A stretch of DNA of 23,774 bases. It comes from an uncultured Capnocytophaga sp. (GTDB taxonomy: Bacteria; Bacteroidota; Bacteroidia; Flavobacteriales; Flavobacteriaceae). The stretch lies in assembly GCF_938029845.1 (NCBI RefSeq), contig NZ_CALHGG010000037.1, positions 1 to 23,774 on the forward strand, in the 5' to 3' direction. Position 1 is the stretch's first letter, and every line of letters starts with the position of its first letter. The notes under the pieces were generated by a model, which saw only the letters and a program-made list of their open reading frames with translations, was not told the origin of the DNA and searched no databases. The translations under genes were made by a program, and so were the position numbers. Shown in pieces: positions 6,198 through 15,303 of the stretch.

Positions 6198-7802
6198 ATG
6201 AAAAGATTATATTATATATTTTCAGCAACCATTTTAGCACTCGTAAGTTGTAACAAACAATTGGACGAATTACCTGATAACCAAGTGCGTATAGACTCTC
6301 CTGAAAAGGTTAAAAAGCTCTTGGTCAATGCCTATCCTCAGGTAAGTGCGAGTATATTGAACGAATTTTCTTCCGATAATATAGGCGACGGGGGAGACGT
6401 TGCAAAGTTTGATAGCCGATTGGCCATAGAGTTGGCCAACTGGGAGGTTGTCAATGAGTATTCTGATTATGAAGGACTTAAGTATGTATGGCAATATCAC
6501 TATGATGCGATTAACCATGCTAATACAGCCTTGGAAGCTATTGACAAATTAGGAAACACTGCTGATCTAAAGCCTGCTCGTGGAGAGGCCTTGATAGCAC
6601 GTGCTTACGGACACTTTGAGTTGGTAAACCTCTTCGGAAAACCTTATAACCCTTCAACAAGTGCTTCCGATCCAGGTATTCCTTATATGTTGGCTCCTGA
6701 GACCGAACTTAACAAAAAGTACGAGCGTACTTCAGTAGGTAAGATCTATGAACAAATAGATGCGGATCTGCAAGAAGGATTGCCTCTTATCAATGATAGC
6801 TATTATGATATGCCTAAATATCACTTTAATAGAAAAGCAGCTTATGCCTTTGCAGCTCGTTTTTACCTCTATTACCAAAAGTGGCAAAAAGCGTTGGATG
6901 CAGCTAATGAGGTGCTTACTACTAACGATAGAACCACTAAGAACTTGCTAAGAAACTGGGAAGATTTCCGTGATGTAACCAAGGTGGGAAGTACCAAGCA
7001 AGGAAATAGGGCTCTCTATTATACCCGTGATGATATTCAGGCGAACCTCTTGGTATTACCTGTATATTCGAATATTACTAACTATTTTTCAGAAGACTAT
7101 TCCCGTCGTTATAGCCACAATAGCCGTATCTCCAATCAGGAGACATTGGGAACTCCCAACCTATGGGATACCGAAGGGAAGGCTATTATCAACGAACGTT
7201 ATTGGTTTATGCCTATCAAAACAGAAAGTAATGAGGCCAATACTATCTTCTTTGACAAGTGGCCTGCTTTCTCAGGGGATTATTCCAGAAGTATCATGAT
7301 TCCTTTCACTACCGATGAAACGCTCTTGGTACGTGCAGAGGCAAAGATACACCTTAAGCAATATGAAAGTGCTGTTAATGACTTGAACTTGTGGACATCT
7401 AAGTTTATACAAGTAAAACAAGTGAATGGCTTTACCAATAAGAACCAAGTTACTAAGACCGAGATTGTAGCTTTCTACAATAGGATAAACTATTCTCAAG
7501 CCACTGATGATGGAGCTACTCAGAAAAAGCAATTACATCCATCTTTCACTATAGTAGCTGATGGGGTACAAGAACCACTCTTGCACTACCTACTTGAATG
7601 CCGCCGTGTTCTTACCCTAGGAGATGGTTTGCGTTGGCAAGATGTACGTCGCTACAACATAGAGGTAGTACGCTACAAGACGGATGAAAGTAACCGTAAC
7701 CAATTTTCAGTCAAAGCTATTCTCCCTCCTAATGACCCAAGACGTACCCTTCAGTTGCCTACTATGGTACTACAAGCAGGTATGACTCCTAATCCAAGAT
7801 AA
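6198..7802 (+). CDS. SusD/RagB-family surface lipoprotein, copy 1
   Basis: This 534-residue lipoprotein is expected to lie on the extracellular face of its SusC partner as a hinged lid that captures ligand. The lipobox Leu-Val-Ser-Cys places the lipidated cysteine at residue 18. The helical TPR-like SusD core is recognisable: Gly-Glu-Ala-Leu-Ile-Ala-Arg-Ala-Tyr-Gly-His-Phe-Glu-Leu near residue 130, then Asp-Glu-Thr-Leu-Leu-Val-Arg-Ala-Glu-Ala around 370, and a C-terminal Cys-Arg-Arg-Val ... Arg-Trp-Gln-Asp-Val-Arg-Arg segment. The end, Met-Thr-Pro-Asn-Pro-Arg, is typical of the family. It matches the copy at 13659-15287 throughout except for variable stretches around residues 315-360 and 405-440. 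Ligand unknown. Confidence 0.93.
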   Translation: MKRLYYIFSATILALVSCNKQLDELPDNQVRIDSPEKVKKLLVNAYPQVSASILNEFSSDNIGDGGDVAKFDSRLAIELANWEVVNEYSDYEGLKYVWQYHYDAINHANTALEAIDKLGNTADLKPARGEALIARAYGHFELVNLFGKPYNPSTSASDPGIPYMLAPETELNKKYERTSVGKIYEQIDADLQEGLPLINDSYYDMPKYHFNRKAAYAFAARFYLYYQKWQKALDAANEVLTTNDRTTKNLLRNWEDFRDVTKVGSTKQGNRALYYTRDDIQANLLVLPVYSNITNYFSEDYSRRYSHNSRISNQETLGTPNLWDTEGKAIINERYWFMPIKTESNEANTIFFDKWPAFSGDYSRSIMIPFTTDETLLVRAEAKIHLKQYESAVNDLNLWTSKFIQVKQVNGFTNKNQVTKTEIVAFYNRINYSQATDDGATQKKQLHPSFTIVADGVQEPLLHYLLECRRVLTLGDGLRWQDVRRYNIEVVRYKTDESNRNQFSVKAILPPNDPRRTLQLPTMVLQAGMTPNPR

Positions 7803-7817
7803 CAAATATTGAATCTT

Positions 7818-8927
7818 ATGAAAAAAATAATGTATATACTTTTGGTAACAACCTTCCTCTTTGGTTGTACCAATGATGATAAAATCAATATCTCCGAAAG
7901 TGCGGTAACTGCCGATGATGGAGGTGCCAATGGAAAGGTGATAAACCCTCAGAACCCATTGGATAAATATATAGAAAAGAACTTTTCTAAGCCTTATGGT
8001 ATAGATATATTATATCGCTTCCTCGAAAGAGAAATCTATAGATCTTATACCATGGCACCTACACGCTACGAAAAGGCAGTAGAGTTTATCAATGTGTTCA
8101 ATTATCTTTTTATAGAGCCTTATATCAAGATAACTTCCCAAAAGTTTTTGAAAGAACACTCTTTCAATACAATCATACTTATAGGGGAACCTGCCTTTAA
8201 CTCCACAGGGGCTAAGCTATTAGGGTTTGCTGCCGCTGGGGTGAAAGTCCACTTGTTGGAGATTAATAACTTGGATCCTAATAATATCTATTGGCTTAAT
8301 GACAACGTTCTAGTTTTCCTCTATCACGAGAATGCACACACTTGGCACCAAGCCAAATTGTATCCTACCGATTATGAGAAGATATCTGCTTCTGACTATA
8401 AGCGAGATAACTGGGTAACCGCTTGGAATCTATCCACAAGGAACTATCTTCCTGCAGGCTTTATGACCGCTTACTCTAGCTTCAATAGTGATGAGGACTT
8501 CGTAGAGATGTTGGCTCGTTATATTGTATATCACAATGCGACACTGGATTGTGGTTGCGCTACGACAGATAGCTCTTTGGATACCGATGGAGATGGTTTC
8601 AACGATCAGCTTTACAATGCTTGGAAGGATAAGTTCTGGAACTATGGAAACCTAAGTGATGGTCAAACCAACTATGAGTCTACCAATGTATGGGAAGAAC
8701 AGCTTAAAATAGCAGACGTAAAAATACGTCCTAATGAAACCTATACAGGTAAGCAAAAAATAGAACAAAAAATGGCCATTATGAAGAAATATCTCTTGGA
8801 AGAATGGAATATCAACTTAGATGAACTTCGTGCAGAAATCCGTAGCCGTTACCCTTATGTGGTAGGTAGGGATTTTAATGGAAATCCTGTTCCAAGAAAA
8901 GATTTCTCTGTCTTACCTAATAATTAA
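7818..8927 (+). CDS. Substrate-import-associated zinc metallohydrolase lipoprotein (Peptidase_Mx1 / TIGR04549 type), copy 1
   Basis: This is a predicted 369-residue lipoprotein with its acylated cysteine at 17 (Leu-Phe-Gly-Cys). The zinc site is His170-Glu-Asn-Ala-His174, followed by Thr-Trp-His177-Gln. Glu230 in Asp-Glu-Asp-Phe-Val-Glu is the likely third ligand, as in gluzincin-like families. The family is encoded with SusC/SusD pairs and thought to process the imported ligand; its true substrate is unproven. A Cys-Gly-Cys pair (245, 247) is shared with copy 2. It is followed here by Asp255-Thr-Asp-Gly-Asp-Gly-Phe-Asn-Asp263, which looks like a calcium-binding loop and is absent from copy 2. 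I used the ATG at 7818, since the frame from TTG 7809 adds only three residues and spoils the signal peptide. Confidence 0.88.
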   Translation: MKKIMYILLVTTFLFGCTNDDKINISESAVTADDGGANGKVINPQNPLDKYIEKNFSKPYGIDILYRFLEREIYRSYTMAPTRYEKAVEFINVFNYLFIEPYIKITSQKFLKEHSFNTIILIGEPAFNSTGAKLLGFAAAGVKVHLLEINNLDPNNIYWLNDNVLVFLYHENAHTWHQAKLYPTDYEKISASDYKRDNWVTAWNLSTRNYLPAGFMTAYSSFNSDEDFVEMLARYIVYHNATLDCGCATTDSSLDTDGDGFNDQLYNAWKDKFWNYGNLSDGQTNYESTNVWEEQLKIADVKIRPNETYTGKQKIEQKMAIMKKYLLEEWNINLDELRAEIRSRYPYVVGRDFNGNPVPRKDFSVLPNN

Positions 8928-8933
8928 TTTGCT

Positions 8934-10244
8934 ATGAAAAGATATATAATATTACTTATAACGCTTTCTTTGGTAGCTTCTTGTAGTTACAAGGAAGAAG
9001 ATGCCTTTGAGCAAAAGCCAGCCAATCGTACCAATAATACCTTAGAGACCTATAAGAATACCTTGGAGGGAGATACTTACTGGCAACTCTCTTATTTTCC
9101 TAAGGTAAGCAGAAGTTTCTTAAAACTACCAAGAATGGACCACAGTATAGGGGGGTATAATATTTTCTTGAAATTCAAGGATGGTAAGGTAAGTGCTTCC
9201 GCGGAGTTTATGCCTAATAATGATGAATATACCACTTACTTCTCTTATCAGAATACCGAGGCAATCACCCTTAGTTTTGATACTTACAGTGATGTATTAC
9301 ACCACTTCCGCCGTACCTCCGGTCAGTTTCCTAATGCTCGTGGTGGGGATATTGAGTTAGAGATCTTAGAACCTATAAATGATGGTTATTCTATCTTAGG
9401 GCGTTCTTCTGCTACCAAAATGACCCTTACCAAGTTCACAGGAAATCGTCAGGAATATCTTAACAAGGTACGTGCTAATACAGAAACTCTTAAGGGGAAA
9501 GGACTTAATACTACTCAGATTGGAGGAAAAGCGGTTACCATGGTGCTATTCCCTAGCTATCGCCAGATCGCCTTTAGCTATGATGACCAGAATGTACAAC
9601 AGGCCTTTATCGTAACCGATAAGGGACTTAAGTTCTACGAACCTGTTACTGTAAATGGGGTTACCTTGGACGAACTTTATATCAATGAGGCAAAAACAGC
9701 CCTTACTACACCTGATAATTCAGTTACCATTACTTTCCAAGCAGCTCCTATTCAAATAACTGCAACTCCTATGAAAATTTGGTTTGATCAAGGTTTCGTT
9801 TCTGATAAGTTCTTAACTACTTACAATACAGTAGATTCATGGGTTAAGTGGTCTTATGCTTGGTATGATCTCAAAAGAAATGGCTTTACAGATCTTAAAA
9901 TCTCTACTATCAAAGGAAATGACAATGAATCGGTAACAGGATTTACTAAGTTTATTTCTTATGTAGAAGGTTATGATGGAGGGGTACAGACCTATTATGA
10001 AGTAGATATAGTAGGAGTAGGTGATCATCCAAATCAAGTACGCTTTATTCTCAAAGATCCTTCTGATCACAAGACCCTCAGAACAGGTGTTGATAGAAAC
10101 CAAATACAGTTCTACTCTTGGATAGTAACTATACTTTACAGAACAATGGCCAACAAAGGTCCTTATACTGTACAAGATGGAGGCGATTACTATAAGTTCA
10201 CTAGTACAACCGATAGTAATTATTGGTTCTATCTTTACAAGTAA
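8934..10244 (+). CDS. DUF4302-family lipoprotein, copy 1
   Basis: This is a 436-residue lipoprotein (Val-Ala-Ser-Cys17). The mature N-terminus reads Cys-Ser-Tyr-Lys-Glu-Glu-Asp. A lysine followed by two acidic residues just after the cysteine resembles the lipoprotein export signal described in Capnocytophaga canimorsus, so surface exposure is likely. DUF4302 features are visible: Tyr-Trp-Gln-Leu near the start, Gly-Gly-Tyr-Asn-Ile-Phe-Leu-Lys-Phe-Lys-Asp-Gly-Lys-Val, Ser-Phe-Asp-Thr-Tyr ... Leu-His-His-Phe, and Gly-Gly-Asp-Ile-Glu. The fold should be mainly beta. The family has no assigned biochemical activity; by position I infer a surface ligand-binding or accessory role. It is last in the operon, 6 bases after the hydrolase, with a terminator at 10271-10302. 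Confidence 0.88.
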   Translation: MKRYIILLITLSLVASCSYKEEDAFEQKPANRTNNTLETYKNTLEGDTYWQLSYFPKVSRSFLKLPRMDHSIGGYNIFLKFKDGKVSASAEFMPNNDEYTTYFSYQNTEAITLSFDTYSDVLHHFRRTSGQFPNARGGDIELEILEPINDGYSILGRSSATKMTLTKFTGNRQEYLNKVRANTETLKGKGLNTTQIGGKAVTMVLFPSYRQIAFSYDDQNVQQAFIVTDKGLKFYEPVTVNGVTLDELYINEAKTALTTPDNSVTITFQAAPIQITATPMKIWFDQGFVSDKFLTTYNTVDSWVKWSYAWYDLKRNGFTDLKISTIKGNDNESVTGFTKFISYVEGYDGGVQTYYEVDIVGVGDHPNQVRFILKDPSDHKTLRTGVDRNQIQFYSWIVTILYRTMANKGPYTVQDGGDYYKFTSTTDSNYWFYLYK

Positions 10245-10270
10245 TTAGCATTTCTCATATCATCATTTTT

Positions 10271-10302
10271 AATAAGGGCTGCCCTCTCGGGCAGCTCTTA
10301 TT
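10271..10302 (+). terminator. Rho-independent terminator of the first SusC/SusD operon
   Basis: AATAAGG plus GCTGCCC (10278-10284) pairs with GGGCAGC (10289-10295) plus TCTTATT across a TCTC loop. The stem is 14 pairs with one G-T wobble. ATTTTT follows. It separates the two operons. Confidence 0.85.
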
Positions 10303-10343
10303 ATTTTTAACATCTCTTGCCCTACATAAATAAGGAAAAATGC

Positions 10344-10374
10344 TTGCTTTTTCCTTTTTTTATTCCTAAATTTG
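10344..10374 (+). promoter_or_regulatory. Promoter of the second SusC/SusD operon
   Basis: TAAATTTG at 10367-10374 and TTG at 10344-10346 have a 20-base spacer. The -7 octamer is identical to that of operon 1. The leader to the ATG is ~115 bases, so the second copy can be transcribed independently. Confidence 0.6.
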
Positions 10375-10469
10375 CAAACCTTTTTTATCAAAAGCGTCTT
10401 GTTTAGGGAGGAGAATGTGGAAGAGGGCTCAATAAGTCTGAGTTGATAGAGAAGAATTATGTTAGTGTG

Positions 10470-10494
10470 AAAAATCTATTTTAAGTAAATAAAG
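10470..10494 (+). promoter_or_regulatory. Conserved 5' leader segment before SusC copy 2
   Basis: It matches 3008-3032 at all but one base and abuts the ATG. Similarity to operon 1 ends abruptly at its left side, so this marks either the edge of the duplicated unit or a conserved translation-initiation element. Confidence 0.5.
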
Positions 10495-13400
10495 ATGAAT
10501 ACAGTCAAATTCAGATTTCTGTGCATGTTCTTACTCCTCTTTGGAGTATGGCATGTCTCCTTAGCTCAAGAGGAGATGAAAATTTCTGGAGTGGTTACCG
10601 ATACCAAGTCGGCACCTTTGGCAGGAGTTACCATCACTGTGAAGGAGACCTCACAGGCGACGGTTACCAATTTCGAAGGGCGCTATGAGATAACCATTGC
10701 CAAGGGACAGACGTTAGTCTTTACCGCTGAGGGGAAAAAACCACAGGAGGTGGTGCCTACCTCTGGTGTAGTAGATGTAAAATTAGAGGGTGTCAATGAA
10801 GTGGTGGATCACCAGAAGAAAGAACCTTCTGCTCCGATGAATACCAACTCCCGTGGACAAGCCTCTATCTCTAAGGAAGCCAAACCATTGTGGGTGCTTA
10901 ATGGAGTAATTCTTCAGGACGATATCTCTCTAAAGCCAGAGGAACTCGTATCTGATGATGCTAAGATGCTTATTGCAGCGGCTATACCTGGGCTTAGTGC
11001 TGAGAGTATTGAAAGCTTTAAGGTACTCAAGGATGCTTCTGCTACCGCTATCTATGGACCTCGTGCCATTGCTGGGGTGGTAGTCATTACTACCAAGAGT
11101 GGGGCTGCGGGTTCCAGCAGTATCACCTATACCAATGAGTCCACTTTCCGCTTTATCCCTACCTATGGAGAGTTCAACATCATGAACTCTCAGGATCATA
11201 TGTCCCTAATGAAGGAACTCTATGAAGGAGCTTATTTCTTGGACGGGAATACGGTAGCAAGTGCCACTAGTGGTCTTATGGCAAAGATGAACCAACTATA
11301 CAAGGTGTTGGATGCTAATGGCAATCCAAGGGTATCTAATACTCCTGAAGGACGCTTGCGCTATATGAGAATGGCAGAGAGAAGAAATACAAACTGGTTC
11401 AAAGAATTGTTCCAAACAAGTATCATGCAGAACCATACCCTTTCCTTCTCCTCAGGTAGTGAGAAATCCACTTACTATGCTTCCTTGAGTATATTGGACG
11501 ACCCAGGATGGACTAAAGGTAGCAAACTTTCTCAGTATTCAGGAAACCTTAATGCTACTTACAATCTTTCTTCTAAGATAGGGCTCAATGTAATCACAGA
11601 CCTTTCCTATAAGGATCAGACAGATCCTTACCGCAACTTATATTATTATGCACAGGATCGTTCTCGTACCTTGGATCCTAAGGAATACTATGTAGAACGA
11701 TATACGCCTTTTAATATTTTCAATGAGATTGATAATTCTTATATAGACAAAGACATAGCCACAGTGCGTTTGCAAGGACAACTTACTTGGAAGATCTCTC
11801 CTAAGGTAGAAGCCACTGCGATGGGAGCCATTCGCTACCAATCCTATAAGATCGTTACCGATCATACAGAGTACTCTAATAGAGCCATCTCTTATCGCTA
11901 TATGCCTGACTCTGAGATAAGGAATGCCAATACTTATCTGTACAAAGATCCTAATGATCCTTTTGCACAGCCAATCCCTACCTTACCTAAGGGGGGTATC
12001 CGTACCCAAACCCTTTCTACCTCACAGGGAACTACCTTCCGTACTACTTTGAGCTATATAGATAGCTTCATGGACGGCTTGCATGCGCTTTCGCTCTATG
12101 GAGGGTTTGAGATGGACAATAACAAGAATACCTATGACTCCTCAGATAACTATGGAGTGAATTTTGGTTCAGGTTATTATAGTGCTTTTTCTTACATAAA
12201 GTTTAAGAAAATGCAGGAAGAAGGAGATAATTACTATACTATCACTCCTACCACTAATAACTATCAGGACTTCTATGCTAATGTGAACTATACCTTCAAG
12301 GATCGTTATACTTTCAATGGTACCCTTCGCTATGATGCCTCTAACCAGTTTGGAAAATCTCGTTATGTACGCTGGATGCCTACCTGGAATGCAGGACTTA
12401 GCTGGGATGTAAGTCAGGAAAGTTTCTTTAAGGATTTGCCTCTTTCTTACCTTACCTTCAGTGGTTCTTTTGGGGTAACTGCCATTGCCCCTTCGGTAAG
12501 CAACTCGCTTTCTCAGATCTATACCAACCAACCTTGGCGTAACTCCAACAATCGCGAATTGGGACTTAATATAACCAATGGAGCTAACCATGACTTGACC
12601 TATGAGAAAAATCAAGAATTGGATTTGGGCGTACAGTTTGGTATCCTAAACAGCCGTCTTAACTTTTCAGTAGACTGGTTCAATCGTAAAAGCTATGACC
12701 TTATCGGGAATATAGATACCCAAGGGGTAGGCGGTACCATCGCTAAGCAAGGAAATATGGCAGAGATGAAATCGCATGGTTTGGAATTGGCGATAGAGTC
12801 TACCAATATCAAAACAGAGAATTTCACTTGGAAGACTTCCTTGGTATACTCTCGTTCTACCAATGAGATAACCAAGCTTCTGACCAGTCCTAACATACAA
12901 AATATGGTAGGTTATAACGAAGATGCTACTACAGTAGGGGGATTTGCTAAAGAAGGTTACCCACTTAAGTCACTTTTCTCTATTCCATTCCGAGGCTTGG
13001 ACGAAAGAGGATTCCCTACCTTTACAGGACCTAATGGAGAGCTGAATCGTGAAGGATTTAACATGCAGGATTCCAATGTAGACTTCTTGAAATATTCAGG
13101 AACCCTTATTCCTACCGATCGTGGTAGCTTTACTAACACTATCAATTACAAAGGAATTTCCTTTGGAGTAGTATTCACTTACTCTTATGGAAATGTGGTA
13201 CGTCTTAGAAGAATATCTGACGCCTTGACCTATAACGACTATGCCAGTGCGCCAAGAGAACTTAACAGTCGCTGGAGAATACCTGGCGATGAGGCAAGAA
13301 CCAATATTCCTAAAGCTTATTCGATAGCAGATGTGCTTCACTATTCAGTGCCTCAGCTTGGAGTGGACTTGTCTCAACCTTATTCCAGCTATGACTACTC

Positions 13401-13644
13401 TGATGTACGTATCGCCAAAGGAGATAACATCCGCTTGAAGGAAATATCTTTAGGATATACTTTTGACAATCAGTTTTTGAAAGAAACACGTATTCGCCAC
13501 TTGAGCTTAAAGCTACAAGCTACCAACTTGGCTTTGCTCTATGCGGATAAAAAGCTTAATGGAGATGATCCTGACTTCTTAGCCAACGGATATGCTCAAA
13601 GAGCACCCAAGCAGCTGATATTTACTTTGCGTATAGGACTTTAA
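10495..13644 (+). CDS. SusC/RagA-family TonB-dependent outer-membrane transporter, copy 2
   Basis: This 1049-residue paralogue of the protein at 3033-6185 has the same architecture: signal peptide 1-24 (ending Ser-Leu-Ala), carboxypeptidase-regulatory-like domain to ~105, plug, and barrel ending Arg-Ile-Gly-Leu. Its SusC/RagA signature is canonical (Phe-Lys-Val-Leu-Lys-Asp-Ala-Ser-Ala-Thr-Ala-Ile-Tyr-Gly, then Val-Val-Val-Ile-Thr-Thr-Lys-Ser-Gly). Both copies lack the usual N-terminal half of the plug (no Gly-Tyr-Gly-Thr or Ile-Arg-Ile-Arg-Gly). Both carry an extra segment ending Met-Leu-Ile-Ala-x-Ala-Ile-Pro-Gly-Leu before the signature. They differ most in predicted surface loops, for instance between Asn-Ile-Pro and Tyr-Asp-Tyr-Ser-Asp-Val near the C-terminus. 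SusD starts 14 bases downstream. Confidence 0.93.
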   Translation: MNTVKFRFLCMFLLLFGVWHVSLAQEEMKISGVVTDTKSAPLAGVTITVKETSQATVTNFEGRYEITIAKGQTLVFTAEGKKPQEVVPTSGVVDVKLEGVNEVVDHQKKEPSAPMNTNSRGQASISKEAKPLWVLNGVILQDDISLKPEELVSDDAKMLIAAAIPGLSAESIESFKVLKDASATAIYGPRAIAGVVVITTKSGAAGSSSITYTNESTFRFIPTYGEFNIMNSQDHMSLMKELYEGAYFLDGNTVASATSGLMAKMNQLYKVLDANGNPRVSNTPEGRLRYMRMAERRNTNWFKELFQTSIMQNHTLSFSSGSEKSTYYASLSILDDPGWTKGSKLSQYSGNLNATYNLSSKIGLNVITDLSYKDQTDPYRNLYYYAQDRSRTLDPKEYYVERYTPFNIFNEIDNSYIDKDIATVRLQGQLTWKISPKVEATAMGAIRYQSYKIVTDHTEYSNRAISYRYMPDSEIRNANTYLYKDPNDPFAQPIPTLPKGGIRTQTLSTSQGTTFRTTLSYIDSFMDGLHALSLYGGFEMDNNKNTYDSSDNYGVNFGSGYYSAFSYIKFKKMQEEGDNYYTITPTTNNYQDFYANVNYTFKDRYTFNGTLRYDASNQFGKSRYVRWMPTWNAGLSWDVSQESFFKDLPLSYLTFSGSFGVTAIAPSVSNSLSQIYTNQPWRNSNNRELGLNITNGANHDLTYEKNQELDLGVQFGILNSRLNFSVDWFNRKSYDLIGNIDTQGVGGTIAKQGNMAEMKSHGLELAIESTNIKTENFTWKTSLVYSRSTNEITKLLTSPNIQNMVGYNEDATTVGGFAKEGYPLKSLFSIPFRGLDERGFPTFTGPNGELNREGFNMQDSNVDFLKYSGTLIPTDRGSFTNTINYKGISFGVVFTYSYGNVVRLRRISDALTYNDYASAPRELNSRWRIPGDEARTNIPKAYSIADVLHYSVPQLGVDLSQPYSSYDYSDVRIAKGDNIRLKEISLGYTFDNQFLKETRIRHLSLKLQATNLALLYADKKLNGDDPDFLANGYAQRAPKQLIFTLRIGL

Positions 13645-13658
13645 TAAAAAGATAGACA

Positions 13659-15287
13659 ATGAAAAAAATATATTTTATACTTGCAACCGCTTCTCTACTC
13701 TTTTCAGGATGTAATAAGCTCTTGGATGAGTTGCCTGACAATCAGGTAGAGATACAGACGGCAGAGGATGTAAGAAAGCTTTTAGTCAATGCTTACTCCA
13801 TCAATAATAATGCCGTACTCAATGAATATTCCTCTGATAATATAGGGGATTATGGTCCTTCTGTGTATACATGGGGGCTTATCAGTGGGCAATTGGCTTA
13901 TTGGCAACCTGTACAAGAATACTTTGACAACGATGGATTGTATTACAACTGGGAATCCTACTACAATGCGGTCAATCATGCCAATAAAGCTTTGGAAGCA
14001 ATTCAAGAACTTGGTGGGGGTTCAGAATTTAATGCGGCTAAGGGAGAAGCGCTCTTGGCACGTGCCTATGCACACTTTGAATTGGCTAACACTTTTTGCT
14101 TAGCTTACAACCCCACTACCAGCAGCATGGACTTAGGAATTCCTTATATGCTCCATACAGAGAAAGAGCTAAGTCCTAAGTACCCTCGCGGGACAGTAGC
14201 ACAGGTGTATGACCTCATAGATAAGGACATACAGGCAGGATTGCCCTTGATTGATGATAATTATTACGAAACACCTAAGTATCACTTTAACAAAAGAGCA
14301 GCTAATGCTTTTGCGGCTCGTTTCTACCTCTATTACCAACAATGGCAAAAAGCCTTGAGCTATGCCAATGAGGTACTGACCACCAACAATGCTACTACAC
14401 TTAATCTGTTGAGAAATTGGGAGGATTTTAGAGATACCTCTAAGGCAGGTACAGTAACACAAGGAAGTAGGGCGCTTTACTATACCAATGAGAATATTGA
14501 TGCGAACTTACTCGTACTTCCGGTATATTCTCAGATAGCAAGAAAATTCTATAGCAGAAGTTACCGCTACAACCATAATACACTTATAGCAGGACAAGAA
14601 ACAGTAGAAGCTCCTAATGTATGGGATCCTGAAGGAAAATCAGGAGATTATGGTTATGGATATGCTTTTTATTGGTTTGAACCTATTCGTGATCGAAATG
14701 CTAATACTAATATTGTCTTATTTGATAAGTTTCCTACTTTAAGGGAAGGAACTTCCTATAAGTCTATCATGGTGCCTTTTACTACCGATGAAACCCTTTT
14801 GGTACGCGCAGAAGCAAAGATTCACTTAAAACAATATGCCAGTGCAGTTGAAGACCTCAACATGTGGACATCTAAGTTTATTCAGCAAACCACAATCACG
14901 GTTAATGGACAAGCTTATTCAAGCCGTAATACAGCAACTCAGCAACAGATAATAGATTTCTATAAGGATGCGAATATGCGCTATTCTACCGCCAATGCAC
15001 CTACTCAGAAGAAAAAACTACATCCTTCTTTTACCATAGAAAATGATGGTATACAGGAAAATTTGTTACACTATCTTTTGCAATGTCGTCGTGTACTTAC
15101 CTTAGGAGATGGCTTACGTTGGCAAGATGTAAAGCGCTATGGTATAGAAGTAGTACGCTATCGTTGTGATCTTTCGGATCGTGATAGAAATTACCCTGCT
15201 GCTACCCTCCCTGTAAATGACCCTCGTAGAGCTATACAGCTTCCAGATGTAGCCATCAGATCAGGTATGCAACCCAATCCAAGATAA
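13659..15287 (+). CDS. SusD/RagB-family surface lipoprotein, copy 2
   Basis: This 542-residue partner of SusC copy 2 has its lipobox at Phe-Ser-Gly-Cys18, followed by Asn-Lys-Leu-Leu-Asp-Glu-Leu-Pro-Asp-Asn-Gln, a start nearly identical to copy 1. Conserved SusD landmarks appear in order: Gly-Glu-Ala-Leu-Leu-Ala-Arg-Ala-Tyr-Ala-His-Phe-Glu-Leu, Asp-Glu-Thr-Leu-Leu-Val-Arg-Ala-Glu-Ala-Lys, and Cys-Arg-Arg-Val ... Trp-Gln-Asp-Val-Lys-Arg. The stretch after Trp-Asp-Pro-Glu-Gly-Lys (around residue 325) is glycine/tyrosine-rich and unlike copy 1. If it faces the ligand, the two lids may bind different molecules. The next gene starts 16 bases downstream. Confidence 0.93.
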   Translation: MKKIYFILATASLLFSGCNKLLDELPDNQVEIQTAEDVRKLLVNAYSINNNAVLNEYSSDNIGDYGPSVYTWGLISGQLAYWQPVQEYFDNDGLYYNWESYYNAVNHANKALEAIQELGGGSEFNAAKGEALLARAYAHFELANTFCLAYNPTTSSMDLGIPYMLHTEKELSPKYPRGTVAQVYDLIDKDIQAGLPLIDDNYYETPKYHFNKRAANAFAARFYLYYQQWQKALSYANEVLTTNNATTLNLLRNWEDFRDTSKAGTVTQGSRALYYTNENIDANLLVLPVYSQIARKFYSRSYRYNHNTLIAGQETVEAPNVWDPEGKSGDYGYGYAFYWFEPIRDRNANTNIVLFDKFPTLREGTSYKSIMVPFTTDETLLVRAEAKIHLKQYASAVEDLNMWTSKFIQQTTITVNGQAYSSRNTATQQQIIDFYKDANMRYSTANAPTQKKKLHPSFTIENDGIQENLLHYLLQCRRVLTLGDGLRWQDVKRYGIEVVRYRCDLSDRDRNYPAATLPVNDPRRAIQLPDVAIRSGMQPNPR

Positions 15288-15303
15288 TAAATAAAAAATA
15301 CTT

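Noticed and set aside
12169..12615. Long antisense ORF inside SusC copy 2 (and a similar one at 21408-21854 inside the RND gene)
   Set aside because: They are antisense to well-supported genes and lack a recognisable family, signal or promoter; they arise from the codon bias of the sense gene.
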